A stretch of DNA of 64,000 nucleotides from Trifolium pratense (lineage: Eukaryota; Streptophyta; Magnoliopsida; Fabales; Fabaceae), in the NCBI RefSeq assembly GCF_020283565.1, contig NC_060061.1, positions 38,167,362 to 38,231,361 on the forward strand, given 5' to 3'. The position numbers and the translations under genes are program-made. Shown one piece after another: positions 38,116 through 50,258 of the stretch. Numbering within the stretch: position 1 is the stretch's first letter; each line of letters opens with the position of its first letter. The notes below the pieces were generated by a model. The model saw only the letters and a list, made by a program, of their open reading frames with translations, searched no databases and was not told the DNA's origin.

Positions 38116-40541
38116 ATTTAAGTATTAGTATAAATATTGATTCTAATCAAAATTAAATTAAAAATAAATTGATTTACGTTTCAATATATAATTATATTAT
38201 GTGTCTCGATTATATGATATTTCCTATAGCGGAGGGAACTATATAAAATATAATAATAACTGTAAAAATTATTCAAACTTCAATCAATGAATTTGATACA
38301 ATTGGTTCAGGCCGATTTAAGGGTAAGACAACTTTTTTTTTAAGCAAAGGGTAAGGCAACTTAAACATTAACTTTATGTCTCTAAAATATAAAAATTAAT
38401 TATCAAGAGAAAAATGTCTCTCATAAGTCATAAGTTCACAATAAGAAAATGGTCTCACAATAAAGGCTTGCCTTCCGAAAACAGAAAAATTAAAATTTTT
38501 TCGTGGTATAAAATAACGTGAGACTTTATATTTTATGAATAAAGGAAAAATATTAAGACTTTGAATTAAAGAAAAAAAATTGTATTCTTTATTTTTTTAA
38601 CACTTTCACTCTTTATATGTCTGAATAAGCAAAAAAATGTCAGTTTAAAACTTACTTTAAGCCTCTTTTAATGTTGGACCGGCGTGGTTGATAAATTTTA
38701 ACTAAATTAAATTGAAATGAATCCAGAGTATATAAATTTGATCATTGGCAATGAAATTTCTATTCACACTTTACTATTTTATGTTGAACTTTGAATAAAT
38801 GGAACTCATTGCCTTAAATTAATACTGTAAGCAAAAGGTACGTCACTGTCGACCTTCATATACATATGCATTTTTTTCATGATTTTTACAATATTTTAGT
38901 TTATTTCATGATTTTTACTCCCTCGGAAATGCCATTCAAATTTCAAACGTATTAAATATTTTAATATTAATTTCATTAAGCATACGAAATGCATACTACT
39001 TTTCTTTTGTTTTGGTACAACCTAGCAATATACTTCTGGAATTTTGATGAGCAAGTAGTAGCAACTGTCCAAATCTAAGAGGAAAATTATAAGTTGCCAA
39101 TTTGCGGATGGAGAGGCCCATAATCAAACACTCCATTGTTCAACTGTATCTGTTCATTTTTAAATATCGTTTTAGAAATACTTGTGTTTGCTGAATTTTT
39201 TGGTCAAATAAGAAGCTGATCAAATTTTCATTAATATTGGGAACCAACATGTTTGATAAATTCAATGACTAAGGATCTTTAAATCTAGAGGCGGCGTCTC
39301 ACCTATGGGTATCCAATGTCACATACATGCAATGCAACACTTCCATCATTTTTTTTTTTCAAAAGGTAAGAGGAGAAAGTTTTTACAGAAAAAGTAAAAG
39401 AATTTTTAACTATATGTTGACATCTATTTACTTATCCAACAAATAAGTTAGCACTCAAATTTTCTATGGACATAACACATAATAAAGTACAATAACTAAA
39501 TATAAAAATTTAATATTTAATATTTAATAATATAAAATATTTAATGTTTAGAAAATTGAATACATAATTTTCAAGAAAATATTTTTATATTTATCTCTTT
39601 AATATGTGTCCTAAGACACGTATTAACATGTAGACTTTACTATTTTCAGTTGAACTTTGAATAATTAAAACTTTTTCCCATAAAATTGGGCACCTATAAA
39701 GACAAAAAAAGTACATCACTGTCGAGACCTTCATGTGTATGCATTTTTTTCAACTATATATTATGATGTTTACAATATTCAAGTTTATTTTCAAGATTTT
39801 TCCACCCACGAGTTTATTTTTTATAAGATTATTCTTCTTTTGATAACTCAGTCAAGTATTCATTATTCCAAGGACTAATTGTTGTTACAAATAGTAATAG
39901 TTAAAAAATAAAAACCGAAAACGTGTGTCACTGAATTAAAAAAATTACTGTAAAATTGCATAACTCTTTCAAAATTCAATTGATTTTTCTTATAAAAAAA
40001 ATACAATTGATTTTTTTTCATATTGATTGCGTCGAGATAATCAATACACAAAATAAGTCATTTGGCACAAAATAAGATACTAATAGTGCAACATTCTGAC
40101 AAATAATAAAGTGTGCTCTTATATTTTCCTTTTCCTTTCTTCATTTTAGTTTCTTCATTCCACTACGCAAAAAACCTATAACTTGTTCATTTCTCTTCTC
40201 ATCAATGGCTTCATCATCTGCTACATAACCAATCAATCTCTAGCTATTGATTGTAAGTCCTTTTTTTTTGGTTTGTCTTGATTTTGTGTGTGTGTTTGAT
40301 TCAACCGATATGTACTTTTTTTTTTTTTACTATTTTCAAACACGGACAAAAATCAAGACAAACCACAAAAAGAAGGGTTTACGCTTAGCTAGAGGTTGTG
40401 GATCAAGTTCAGGTAAAACTGAAACTCGGTTTGGTTGTGCATCAGATGATGCAGCCATTGATAAGAAGGGAAATGAACAAGTTGTAGGGTTTTCTGCGGA
40501 GAAGAATGAAGAAGATAAAGAAGAAAATGAGAAGGAAAATA

Positions 40542-40679
40542 CTCCCTCTGTAACACTTTATAAGCAAAAACACATTTTTTAGGTTCATTGTATATTTAAT
40601 GTATCTGGTCTATCAGATACATTAAATATATAATGAACTTAAAAAATGTATTTTTACTTATAAAGTGTTACGGAAGGAG
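40542..40679. mobile_element. Stowaway MITE
   Basis: Inverted ends ctccctctgtaacactttat and (other strand) ctccttccgtaacactttat, TA on both sides. The two arms almost meet, forming one long hairpin. It terminates the open frame entering from the left. Confidence 0.9.
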
Positions 40680-41973
40680 TATAATAAAGCATGCATTATT
40701 ATTGGTAAAAATGTTGTACTGCTTGTATCTAATTTTGTGCTAGATGACTTATTGTTGGCGAGGTTTTGTGGAAAAAAGTTACTCTCTCTTGCTCTTAAAA
40801 CTTGCTCTCTAGGAGACTGAAAAAATTCGGAGTAAAGTGAAAAATGAAATTGGTGTTAATTTACTATACAAAGGGCATCTAAAACACTTTTTTTTGGTTC
40901 TCTTTCTTCTTCGCCCGTATCACAAGAAAAAGAGTCTTTGTCGACACGGTTAGATCTCTCTCCATAGTCTATGAAAAATAATGATTTGATATAGGTTTTG
41001 ATTGAAATACATAGACTAATTAAGAGAAACCCCATAATACTTTCAATAATCATCAAAGAAATGGGTGAAGATAAGTGCAAATAAACGTTAACATGGCCAT
41101 AAAATCATCAATAGATCAATATTCATATGATTTAAGAAAAATATATAGCCATAAAATGTATCTAATCGGCTCTAATACTGATTGTTGAAATTAAAAAAAT
41201 AGCCAAAATTCATAAATACAAATTATATCATATCTACAATATCAAAATGGATACATGCCTTTTATGATTATAGAGACGGTCGATGAGAGAGTAAAGATGA
41301 GAGATTGAACTATCATCATCGCCGCCGTTTGCATTTTAGAGTTAGGTTTTCACTATGTGTTAACTATCTGATTGATGACAATTATATAGTTAAACAATTG
41401 ATACCAGAGTCTCATTGGGCTTAACAAAATGGTCCAGTCGATTATAATTCAATCAAAAATAAAAGCCCAACAAACAATTCATCAATAATTAGTACTCATT
41501 TAAGATTTACCATGATTTATATATTATCAATAATTTAGGTCAAAATAGTAACTTGTTTGTTTTCTTGGCTCTCTCTGACTATTTCTCTTCTCTCTTTTGT
41601 CTTAATAAACATTGATAAACGACTGCAGATCGTCTTGAAAACAAGTAAACGAATGTGACCCTAATCGCAGATCAAAATTATCAAACACAGTGTGACCCTA
41701 ATTGTGACCGACCGACAAAACTAACACTATAATTTTTTTATCTCAATAACAAGAAAAAATTCTCACAATAAAGATGCATCTCCATTTGATTGATGTGAAT
41801 TAGCTCATCAAGGAATTGGATTCAGGATTTTCAAAGCCAAGCAAATTTTGTGAGTTAGAATTTAATATAAAAAAAACGTGGATATTAAAATGAATAATAT
41901 TATTTTTTATTTTCTTTATAAGTTTCCTTCCACATGCATGCTTAGTGGATTCATGATCTCATCAAACATTTTA

Positions 41974-42118
41974 CTCTCTCCGGTCCTTAATATAAGAGAC
42001 TCTACTTTTTAGATTCATTAAGAATTTAATGTATCTATTCTATAATATGGACCAAATACATTAAATTCTCAATAAATCTAAAAAGTAAAGTCTATTTTAT
42101 ATTAAAAACCGGAGAGAG
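41974..42118. mobile_element. Stowaway MITE
   Basis: Inverted ends ctctctccggtccttaatat and (other strand) ctctctccggtttttaatat, TA on both sides; same subfamily as 30297-30444. Confidence 0.9.
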
Positions 42119-43156
42119 TACTACTTACATAATTTTTACTTGAAAAATGTAGAATCACACCCTCTAACAAAAACACTTCAATTATAATTAGCCACATCGT
42201 TCACTCATTTATTCCTTTAACTAGTGACCTGTTGCTGTTGTGCAAATTGCTAAAAAGTTTTTTATTTTATTTTCTTGCATGAATTGATATTCTAATGTTA
42301 GATTGAAATATTAATGTTAGATTGAAATATTTATATAATTTGTTTCTTTTATACATATAAGCGTCTCATTTTTGACAACTCTAGTGCCAAAGTTTGTTTC
42401 TCTATCCCATTAATTGCAAATTAGAAAACTTATTTATAGAGATAAGAAATTTTTTATTTATTTATAATGAAAAATGCTGATATATTTTTAGCACTCTCCT
42501 GCATGCAATTTAACTATACATGAATGCTTAAGATAAACGAGTTAAGTGAAAACCATAAAATCTCCATATAGTGCTAAAACTTCAGAGTGACTAACATATA
42601 CAACTATTTTTTATGTATATATATATATACATTCCATTCGTTTGATTCTTCGTGCTCGAGTCAGCTGCCGCCAATCATAAGCATTTCAGGACCCAACTAG
42701 AAAATTGAAGAATGGAAAGTTGGCTTCAGAATGAGGCAATAACGAGTTTAACATCCTTTGATAAAATTAAAATATTCTTGTATTTGTATATTAGGGATTT
42801 GGTTATATATATAAATAATTTGAATTTTGTTTTGCTTTGGACTATATACTAGACAAATCTGCAAAGAACTAACAATGGATGGAGTAAAATATCAATATTA
42901 GAACGTTGAACACCAACCAATTATAACAGTGCCTAAGCTGCATACACACTATTTGACAAAGATTTATAAAAACTCATATTAGCAACAAAAAAAAAAAAAA
43001 CACGTGACTTAATTATCGTCTAAGCACCCCGTGATTTTGCCTCAGAACTCTGTTGGTGCATATGAAATACACAATCTTTTGTCATCTGATAAAGCGACCC
43101 ATGAGAAGAACCACATACAGATAGAGCTTTTTCTCCACTTAGCTTATAATCTTTAA

Positions 43157-43765
43157 CTTTAAAAATAGGGAGACCAGAATTGCATATTGGCCATAAGAGA
43201 GGGACCAAAGTCCAAAGTGCAATTTACCCAGAATTGCATAGTTTATAAGCAGGGAAGTAATTTGGATTCTGATAATTCTCTCTCTCATGTTGCAGACGAT
43301 TGAAATTCCTTCTCATGCAGATACTGCCTTAAAGATTTACAATGGATATAAGGTATGTCTATATGTGAGAGGGCATAACCGCCAATGTCTACTTCAGTTT
43401 AGGGTCCCATGGAACCACCATTGTTGAGTATGTTAAATACTACATGCGTGAGATTGTTCCTACTAATACATGTAGCAGTATATATTTTCATTTTGGTAAC
43501 AACTGTTATCTACATTTGCACGAGTTAAGGGTGAGGTCTTTGGATAAGGGTTTGGAAATTATAGGTTTAATTAGTTGCAGCTTTTTGAACTATGTGGAGA
43601 TTTTAAAATTTCATTGTACTAAAAAATATATATAATTGCAAATTAGGGATTTAATTATAAGTCTGAATTTAGGGATTTGATTGCAAATTATTTAAAATTT
43701 CAGGACATGATTAATACATTTCACGAGCTATCAAACTTAATTAATACACTTTTAATTTAGTTACT
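43157..43765. other. Left half of a duplicated TIC22/laccase interval
   Basis: 43157-43218 matches the end of the MULE element in TIC22 intron 5 (4612-4671). 43238-43298 matches TIC22 intron 7 up to the exon 8 acceptor (from about 5730). The copy then jumps to the equivalent of 6014, so TIC22 exon 8 coding is missing. 43299-43765 follows 6014-6602 with one deletion of about 130 bases. The homology resumes at 61086, beyond the inserted MULE. The sequence just left (43010-43156) has a 62-codon minus-strand open frame that I do not recognise. Confidence 0.85.
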
Positions 43766-44142
43766 TATAATAAAGGCTTAATTACTTAATTGGTCCCTTA
43801 AAAGACATTTATGGTTTCAAATTGGTCCCTTAAAGAAAAAAAGGGCCAAATTGGTCCCTTAAAGACCTTGCCGTTAAACATTTTGGTCCTTTCCGTCCAG
43901 AAACTGTTAATTTTTACAGGTGGCGAACTGGATGCTTACGTGGCTGCTATGACTAGGCAAAAAAATTGGGTGATTGTGTATTTAACTTTGTTTGTTGATT
44001 TTAATCAAAAAAAATTAGGGTTCTTTCACATTCCAATCCTCTTCATCTTCATCTTCATCCATTCTCTTCTTCGTCTTCTACATTCCAATCCTCTTCTTCT
44101 TCTTCTTCTCTCATCGAAACTTGTCTTGTTACCCACAAAAAA

Positions 44143-44622
44143 ATGACAAGCACCAGTGATAGCTCGTTTGCACAACGCAGGAAGGTTGAAACAAGTGGAA
44201 GAAGTTCAATTGGGAACACTGGATCTATAAGTTCAGTCATTAGGAGACAACCACAACACTGCAAATGTGATGAAGTTGCTATATTACGAACTGTTAAAGA
44301 CATTTCAAGTCATAATTTTGGGAAAAAGTTTTGGGGATGTAGAAATTGGAGACATGATGGTGATGCAGGTTGCAACTTCTTTAAGTGGTTTGATGATGAT
44401 ATTGTTGATGAACGTGATTTGAAGATTGCAAGGCAAAAGAAGAAAAATGGAAAGCTGAAGAATGAAGTTTATGTGCTCAAAAATGAATTGGTCATAACTC
44501 AAAAATGGCTAAAGATTTCAACTGGTTTTGGGTGTTTATGTTTTGGAATTATCTTGGTCTTAGTGACCATTATCTTGTTTAGTGGTAGATTCATTTCCAA
44601 CCCATCTATGTATTTGAGGTAG
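44143..44622 (+). CDS. GRF-type zinc finger membrane protein inside the MULE
   Basis: One uninterrupted frame of 159 residues, starting at the first ATG about 195 bases inside the left terminal repeat. Residues 40-85 form a GRF-type zinc finger: C40 and C42, then GKKFWGCRNWRHDGDAGCNFFKW with C66 and C77, a fold linked in other proteins to single-stranded nucleic acid binding. Residues 88-122 are Lys/Glu/Leu-rich and probably coiled coil. Residues 127-148 are a hydrophobic segment (FGIILVLVTIILF) suited to one membrane span. GRF proteins with a C-terminal membrane segment are common in plants and of unknown function. Position and orientation recall the second gene of maize MuDR, but there is no similarity I can see to mudrB. 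It could also be a captured host gene. Intact. Confidence 0.85.
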   Translation: MTSTSDSSFAQRRKVETSGRSSIGNTGSISSVIRRQPQHCKCDEVAILRTVKDISSHNFGKKFWGCRNWRHDGDAGCNFFKWFDDDIVDERDLKIARQKKKNGKLKNEVYVLKNELVITQKWLKISTGFGCLCFGIILVLVTIILFSGRFISNPSMYLR

Positions 44623-44789
44623 TTTATGTCATTATGTAATGAATGGAGTTTGTGTAATTTATGAAGTAATTTATGCATAATGTAATGAGGTTAATGTATG
44701 GAATTCAAATTAAAAAATGGTAGTTTTCAGTATCTTCCTATACTCTTATCCATAGAAGTGCTTAATCTTCAATAAACATTGCTTATATT

Positions 44790-45175
44790 GAGACCTGTAA
44801 CCAAATGTGCGCAAAATTTTGAGACCAAAGATTGAGAGCAAAATATTGAGACCAAAGACTTTCAATTACATTAATTTGGTTTCTCAAATACATCATAACA
44901 ATTAGGCACAATTAATCAAAAGATTGAGACCATATATATTAAGGTTCTCAGATACATGATAACCATCCTACAAAAGATTGAGACCATATATAATAAGGTT
45001 CTCAGATACATGATAGCCATTAAACAAAAGATCGAGACCATATATACTAGGTTCTCAATTACATCATATCAGCTGATTAAATATATACTAAGATTGAGGG
45101 CATATAAACAAAAGATCGAGACCATATATACTAGGTTCTTAATTACAACATATCAGCTAACAAAATATAACAGAC
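44790..45175. repeat. Minisatellite between the convergent MULE genes
   Basis: About six diverged units of roughly 50-60 bp built on 'aaaagattgagaccatatat' and 'taggttctcaattacatcat'. It fills the space between the stop codons of the GRF gene (44622) and the transposase (45193), so it forms the 3' UTRs of one or both. Confidence 0.85.
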
Positions 45176-45419
45176 ACAAAACATCATAAACTTCAAATTC
45201 TCCATGTTGGTTGTGTTGAAGTTTGGTCTCTTCTCTTAAAAGGCAATTTCTGTCTGTTGTTGGTTGTGACTTGTGGCTGGGTTGCTGCAGGCCTGGCTTG
45301 TTCATTCTTCTTTCTTTTTGTTGAAGAAGGAGCTGCAGGCTTGTCTTGTTGCTTGTCTTGTTGGTTCTTCCTTTTTTTTGAAGCAGTCTTGCCTTGGGCT
45401 GATGCAGAAGCTTGTGTTG

Positions 45420-45705
45420 AGGCAGGTTGTCTTGCAGAAGCAGCAGCAGGCTGTCTTGCAGAAGCAGAAGCAGCAGCAGAAGCAGCAGGTTGTCTTGCAG
45501 AAGCAGAAGCAGAAGCAGCAGCAGGTTGTCTTGTTGCAGAAGCAGAAGCAGCAGCAGGTTGTCTTGTTGCAGAAGCAGAAGCATGAGGTTGTGCAGAAGC
45601 AGTTGCAGAAGCAGGAGGTTGTGTTGAGGCAGAAGCAGGAGGTTGTGCAGAAGCAGGAGGTTGTGTTGAGGCAGGTGGTGCTTGTGGTGGTGGTGGTGGT
45701 GGTGG
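45420..45705 (-). repeat. Repetitive segment coding the transposase tail
   Basis: Tandem variants of 'agaagcagcagcaggttgtc' on the plus strand code, in the minus frame, for repeated Ala-Ser-Ala-Gln/Arg-Pro-Ala. The other five frames are also open here, which produces several spurious long frames. Confidence 0.9.
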
Positions 45706-46986
45706 TTGTTTGCAAGTTTGTTTGTTGTGACCAGGTCTTTTACAATTACCACAAACAATTCCATGAAAATCTCTCTTCATGTTTCCATCATCCTTTTTCA
45801 ATTCATCAGGTTCCTTGTTCCTCTTTTTTTTAGGTCTGCCAGGTTGTCTTTTTATTGGTGGTGGTTGAAGGTCAGTAAACTGAGTTCTTACCCATAAATT
45901 TTGACCATTTGTTGGGTAGATCATTGGTTGATAGCAAACTTCATAAGTTTCTTTTCTGAAGTAGTCAGGTACATATTGACTTGGATCAATTTCCATTTCT
46001 CTCATACAAGCTATTGCATGTCTACAAGGTAAGCCTGTCAACATCCATTTTCTGCAAGAGCATTCCTTTGTTCCAAGACTAACAGAAAATTGGTCACCAT
46101 TAGCTGAAATGTGCCTAACTTCAAACAATTCATAACCAGCAGGCCTAACCAAAAAATGATAAGTAAAATATAAGTCCTCAACAATTATACCTAGTAAACT
46201 ATAAGAAAATAAGTCATCAACAACTATACCTGACCATCCAATTGTTGCTGAATGATGTCTCTCTTTCAAGCTTCTTTTTTATGTTTGGTAGGATGCTTTC
46301 AACATATCTCCCAATTTTTTGTCTATTGGTTTCCCATCTCTCCATCATATACACTCTAATTTCTTCAAGCATTGTCACTATAGGCTTGGCTCTTGCACCA
46401 ACAATCACTGAGTTGAAAGCTTCAGACATGTTGTTGACCAATGTGTCACATTTTGCCTCAGGTGTGAAATATGATTTGCTCCAATGTCTTGGTGGTATTT
46501 TGATTAAATGCTTGAATGCCTCAATATTTATAGTCTTGATCTCTTGCATCTCCATATGCCATGCATTAACATAAGTTGCATTTGCAGCCTTCCACATCAA
46601 TTCCTTTAATTTCTTTCCAGGAAATTTCTTTTTGAAATTGTTGTACAAGTGTCTGACACAAAATCTGTGGGCAACACCTGGAAGTAACTCATCCATTGCT
46701 AGAAGTAGTCCCTACAACAAGAAAGCAGTTCAATTGTTTTAAATAGGAATATTATACTAAATAACATTATAGTAAATAACAGTAAATACAAAAAGTGTTT
46801 ATGTAATTACCTTTTGTTGGTCACTTATGAAAGTGATTAAAGAACAAGCTCTTGTGCCTCCTAAGTCATTGGTTAACAGCTCCAAAAACCATTTCCAAGT
46901 CTCTTTTGTTTCACCCTCAACCACAGCAATTGCAATGGGTAGCATTTGATCATTAGGGTCTCTTCCAATTGCAGCTAGTATCTGAC

Positions 46987-48700
46987 TGATCGTGCGACGC
47001 GACAACGTGACTGCAAGTATACAGTCGTGTCGTGTAGTTTTAAAAGATATCGAACCCAAGGGACCAATAATCGACCTACCGTATTCTAGTGTTGCTTTGT
47101 AAATCTAAGGCTAATGATTTAAAGGATTTTGATTAATTGAATAATTAAAATAAGAAAAATAAATATTTTTTAGATTTTTTATATGTAAATAAAATATTGC
47201 TAGGACGTGCTATTAGTTGCTTCAGAGGGTTCAATGCTTAATTCGCGCTAGACAAACTGTTAAATATTCGAAACTATATTGATTTAAAAATACCAATCTC
47301 AGCTCTCGCAAATCTTGACTAGTATTATAAATTATAAAGGTGGTGCTTAACTCTCGTCCTCACACCCGCTAATAAAATACTCTTTGAAAAACAATATAAT
47401 TTAATTAACTCTAATCCCAACTCTCGTTGCGAATTAGATTTAATGTTCAGTTTTTACTATCTAGTAGAAATCTCACGCTCTCGCTCTATTGATTTTTACT
47501 TTAATTAATTCTCACTCTCGTGACGAATTATAGTCAACGTTTAATTAAAAACTGCTTAGGAAAATAAAACAGTCGCCAGTTTTCAAGAATTATATTTGAT
47601 TTAAAAACACTAATCTCAGCTCTCGCAAATCTTGACTAGCGTTATACTTAGATAAAATAAATGCTCAGCTCTCACACACTCACTTACCTATATAAGTACC
47701 TTTGAAAATCAATATAAAACTCATTAATCCTAAATAGTTCTCGCGGACTTTAGAACTAACGGTCAGTTTTAACTATCCGACCCTAAACCTCAACTCTCGT
47801 CAATGTTGGTTTATTGCCTTTAAAACAATCCTCACTCTCGTGACGAATTATTTGAAAACGTATTTATTTAAAACTGGTGGTTGAAAACTATTAAGCACGA
47901 ATTAACTACCGAACCCCTATTAGCTACTAACTACACATCCTAGCAACGCTAAATTTAGCTAGACATAACTAAAACTAAAGACATAAAAATAAAATAAGCA
48001 AATAAATAAAAAGACATAATAAAAATAAAAACAGAAATTAAAAGCAATAAAATAAAGACAAGAAATAAATAAGGACATAAAATAAAATAAGAACCTGAAA
48101 TAACAAAAGGAATCTCGAGTACGGACTCCGACAGCGTAACGGCAGGAAATAAAAAAAACTTATTTTATTCTCAACGGAGAATAAAATAATACTAAACTCT
48201 CAACTTTAGAGAAGAAAACCTTGTGGTACTAAGCCTAGTTCTCAATTCTCCAAGTCAAGTGTTATGTTTTTGAGTGAAGAGAACTAGCCTATTTATACTA
48301 AAATACAAGGAGGAAAAGACAGAATCTGGCCGATGTGGGACTTTTAGCTGAATAGCGCGTCACCGTTTGATATGATGGACGGCCATGATGAGAAGGAAGT
48401 GGCGAGGGCCACTTGGTGCAAGCTGGCGGGCGCCATTTGTTTTCCTTGTGGGCTTGGCTGGCTCGTGGCTTGGGCTGCACTTGTGTGGCTTGGCTGCACT
48501 TGTGTGGCCCATTTTTGTCCATTCTTGCTCCTTTTCGGTCCGTTTTCGCTCCTTTCTTCAACTCGTACACTTTTTATCTGTTTATTTAAAATATGAGAAA
48601 TAAGTAACTATTTATATAATAAAACTTCGGAATCGAAATAAAAACATATAAAATATAATAGTAAATTAACTAAATAAATAGCATATTTTTAGGTGTATCA
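46987..48700 (-). repeat. 3' LTR of the Athila-type element
   Basis: 1714 bp, bounded TGATCGTGCG...GTGTATCA on the plus strand. Compared by eye with the other LTR it differs by three substitutions (near 47037, 47738, 48339) and lacks a 13-bp duplication. The 90-codon minus-strand frame 48570-48298 exists in both LTRs and is not a known protein. Confidence 0.95.
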
Positions 48701-48712
48701 AACTCCCCTAAA
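48701..48712 (-). promoter_or_regulatory. Polypurine tract
   Basis: Minus strand TTTAGGGGAGTT directly against the 3' LTR, the expected position for plus-strand priming. Confidence 0.8.
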
Positions 48713-49575
48713 CTTGAACCATTGCTTGTCCTCAAGCAATTTAGCTTGCATATAGAAAACATTTGAAATGCGAAGCAACTCACACACACAGACTTAGAGA
48801 AAAATAACATCACAAGTACTCATACGTGGTCAGAAATTCAAATCGGCTAAGATTAATTAGTTAGGTTCTTTACACAATCAAGAAGGGTATTTCAACGACA
48901 CACAAAGTTCTCCCTCTTATACATATCGAATTTGGATCATGCCGTTGTACTAAAATCTAAATCTTCTCCTTTGTTTCATCCTTTTTCATTCTAGACAGTC
49001 ACATTAAGACCCTTTATCTATGTCACACACATGGTAAGAAAGCCGGTTAGCGTCTTTGTTCATCTTTTTCAACTCGCAAATAGTTTGATGATACAAATTT
49101 TGATGATACAAATTTTTGTATTAGCAATCATATAAATATATATTTTTTTTTTCAAGGTTTAACCGTATTACCACAGTATGACCTCATATTATTTTTTTCT
49201 TTAAGGTTTAACCGTATTACCACAGTATGACCTTAAGAATTTGCTTAGATGATTCGCTTATATTCATCGACAAACCTACTTAATGTGTGACTTTATAGAT
49301 GGTGTCCGACTGGATAGATAAACTACTAAAGGATTCCACAAATTTAAATCAAGAGATTTTGGCACAATGGTTATTCAAATTGATATCTATACTAGGGAGA
49401 CTTCTGGGTGTTGGAAAAATACCGATTTTGTTGTAAAATTCCCTAATTTCCTTAACTTAGCCTCTCGTCTTTTCTTAACCTATATACTTTCTAAGTGAGC
49501 TATTAGCCTAAGTCTTTGGAAAAATTTTTAATTTGGCTCAAGAAAAGGAAAAATTTAGAAAAACCAAAGAGTATA
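48713..49575. other. Non-coding 3' region of the retrotransposon
   Basis: No frame supported. The phrase 'aaggtttaaccgtattacca' followed by cagtatgacct occurs twice (49155 and 49202), a local duplication. Confidence 0.6.
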
Positions 49576-50144
49576 CTATAAATTCAATTTTTTATTATGC
49601 GAAAGGAAATAAAAATTCAAATAACTAAAAATTAAAAGTAAATAGAGATAGTAGAATACTCCCCTAAACTTAAATCCAACAGTGTCCTCACTGTTGCGAC
49701 TCAAGAGTAGCTTTGGAGCGTAAAACCTGTGGTAGATCATGGGGGAGGCTGTTGATAATTTTGGAAATTGTTGAACTGAAGCCTCAAACCGCCTAGCTCT
49801 TGTATGACATTGTCGAGCTGTTGTTGACGGTGCTCTTCTGAGCTCTCCCATCTATGATAATAGCCCTGCATCTCGTGTTGGTTTTGAAGGATTTGGTTTT
49901 GCTGGGCTTGCATGAATGTCATTTGTTTCATCATCTCGCTCTTGATTTAATGCATTTTGGGCTCGTATCTCATGGAGTACATCATCGATAGTGCTTTGCC
50001 TTGATGAGGAGGAACTACCTGCAAAAGTGTTAGAAAAAATGTGTAGTGTGTGCAGGTGGAACAATGCTTGCGCCCCCACCAGCAGCAACATTTTGAGAAA
50101 TGTGTGTGGGGGCTTTATTAGTCACAGGATCATCAGAGATAGTC
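49576..50144 (-). pseudogene. Remnant of the extra ORF downstream of pol
   Basis: Broken minus-strand frames: a short frame from ATG 50144 ending near 50028, then pieces with SSSSRQSTIDDVLHEIRAQN and, after a frame change near 49940, MMKQMTFMQAQQNQILQNQ and a Gln-rich coiled-coil-like stretch to 49737. Athila elements often carry a third ORF here; I see no envelope-like membrane segment and no complete reading frame. Confidence 0.5.
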
Positions 50145-50258
50145 ATAAAAAAAATCAAAAATAAAAGAAAGCAATAATTAAACAAGAATTAAAGAAAACT
50201 CATGGGTTGCCTCCCATGCAGCGCTTTGTTTAACGTCGGTAGCTCGACTATCTAGATT

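Larger units (their letters stand above)
38116..42956. other. Gene-poor region with one possible gene remnant
   Basis: Mostly AT-rich DNA. The only coding-like part is about 40330-40540 (+), where an open frame reads SSSGKTETRFGCASDDAA and then an acidic EKNEEDKEENEKE stretch before running into a Stowaway MITE; I do not recognise the family and the frame lacks a convincing start. Positions 39395-39640 resemble a decayed MITE. Positions 40855-41370 show short promoter-like or UTR-like DNA without a supported product. Confidence 0.45.

Noticed and set aside
40247..40582. 111-codon plus-strand frame
   Set aside because: Starts in homopolymer T DNA, ends inside a Stowaway MITE; only the middle looks coding, so it is described as a possible remnant and not called a gene.
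43020..43208. 62-codon minus-strand frame beside the duplicated segment
   Set aside because: No family recognised; its start overlaps the end of a MULE fragment.
44790..45175. Regularly spaced repeats resembling a CRISPR array
   Set aside because: Eukaryotic context, diverged units and no unique spacers; an ordinary minisatellite.
45257..45833. Long plus-strand frames rich in Ala/Glu or Gln/Lys
   Set aside because: Antisense or alternate frames of the repetitive transposase tail, which is open in all frames.
48298..48570. 90-codon frame present in both LTRs (also 58186-58458)
   Set aside because: Lies in the LTR, duplicated simply because the LTR is duplicated, and matches no family I know.
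49852..50091. Envelope-like gene of the Athila element
   Set aside because: No signal peptide, membrane segment or intact frame; only a decayed Gln-rich remnant is visible.
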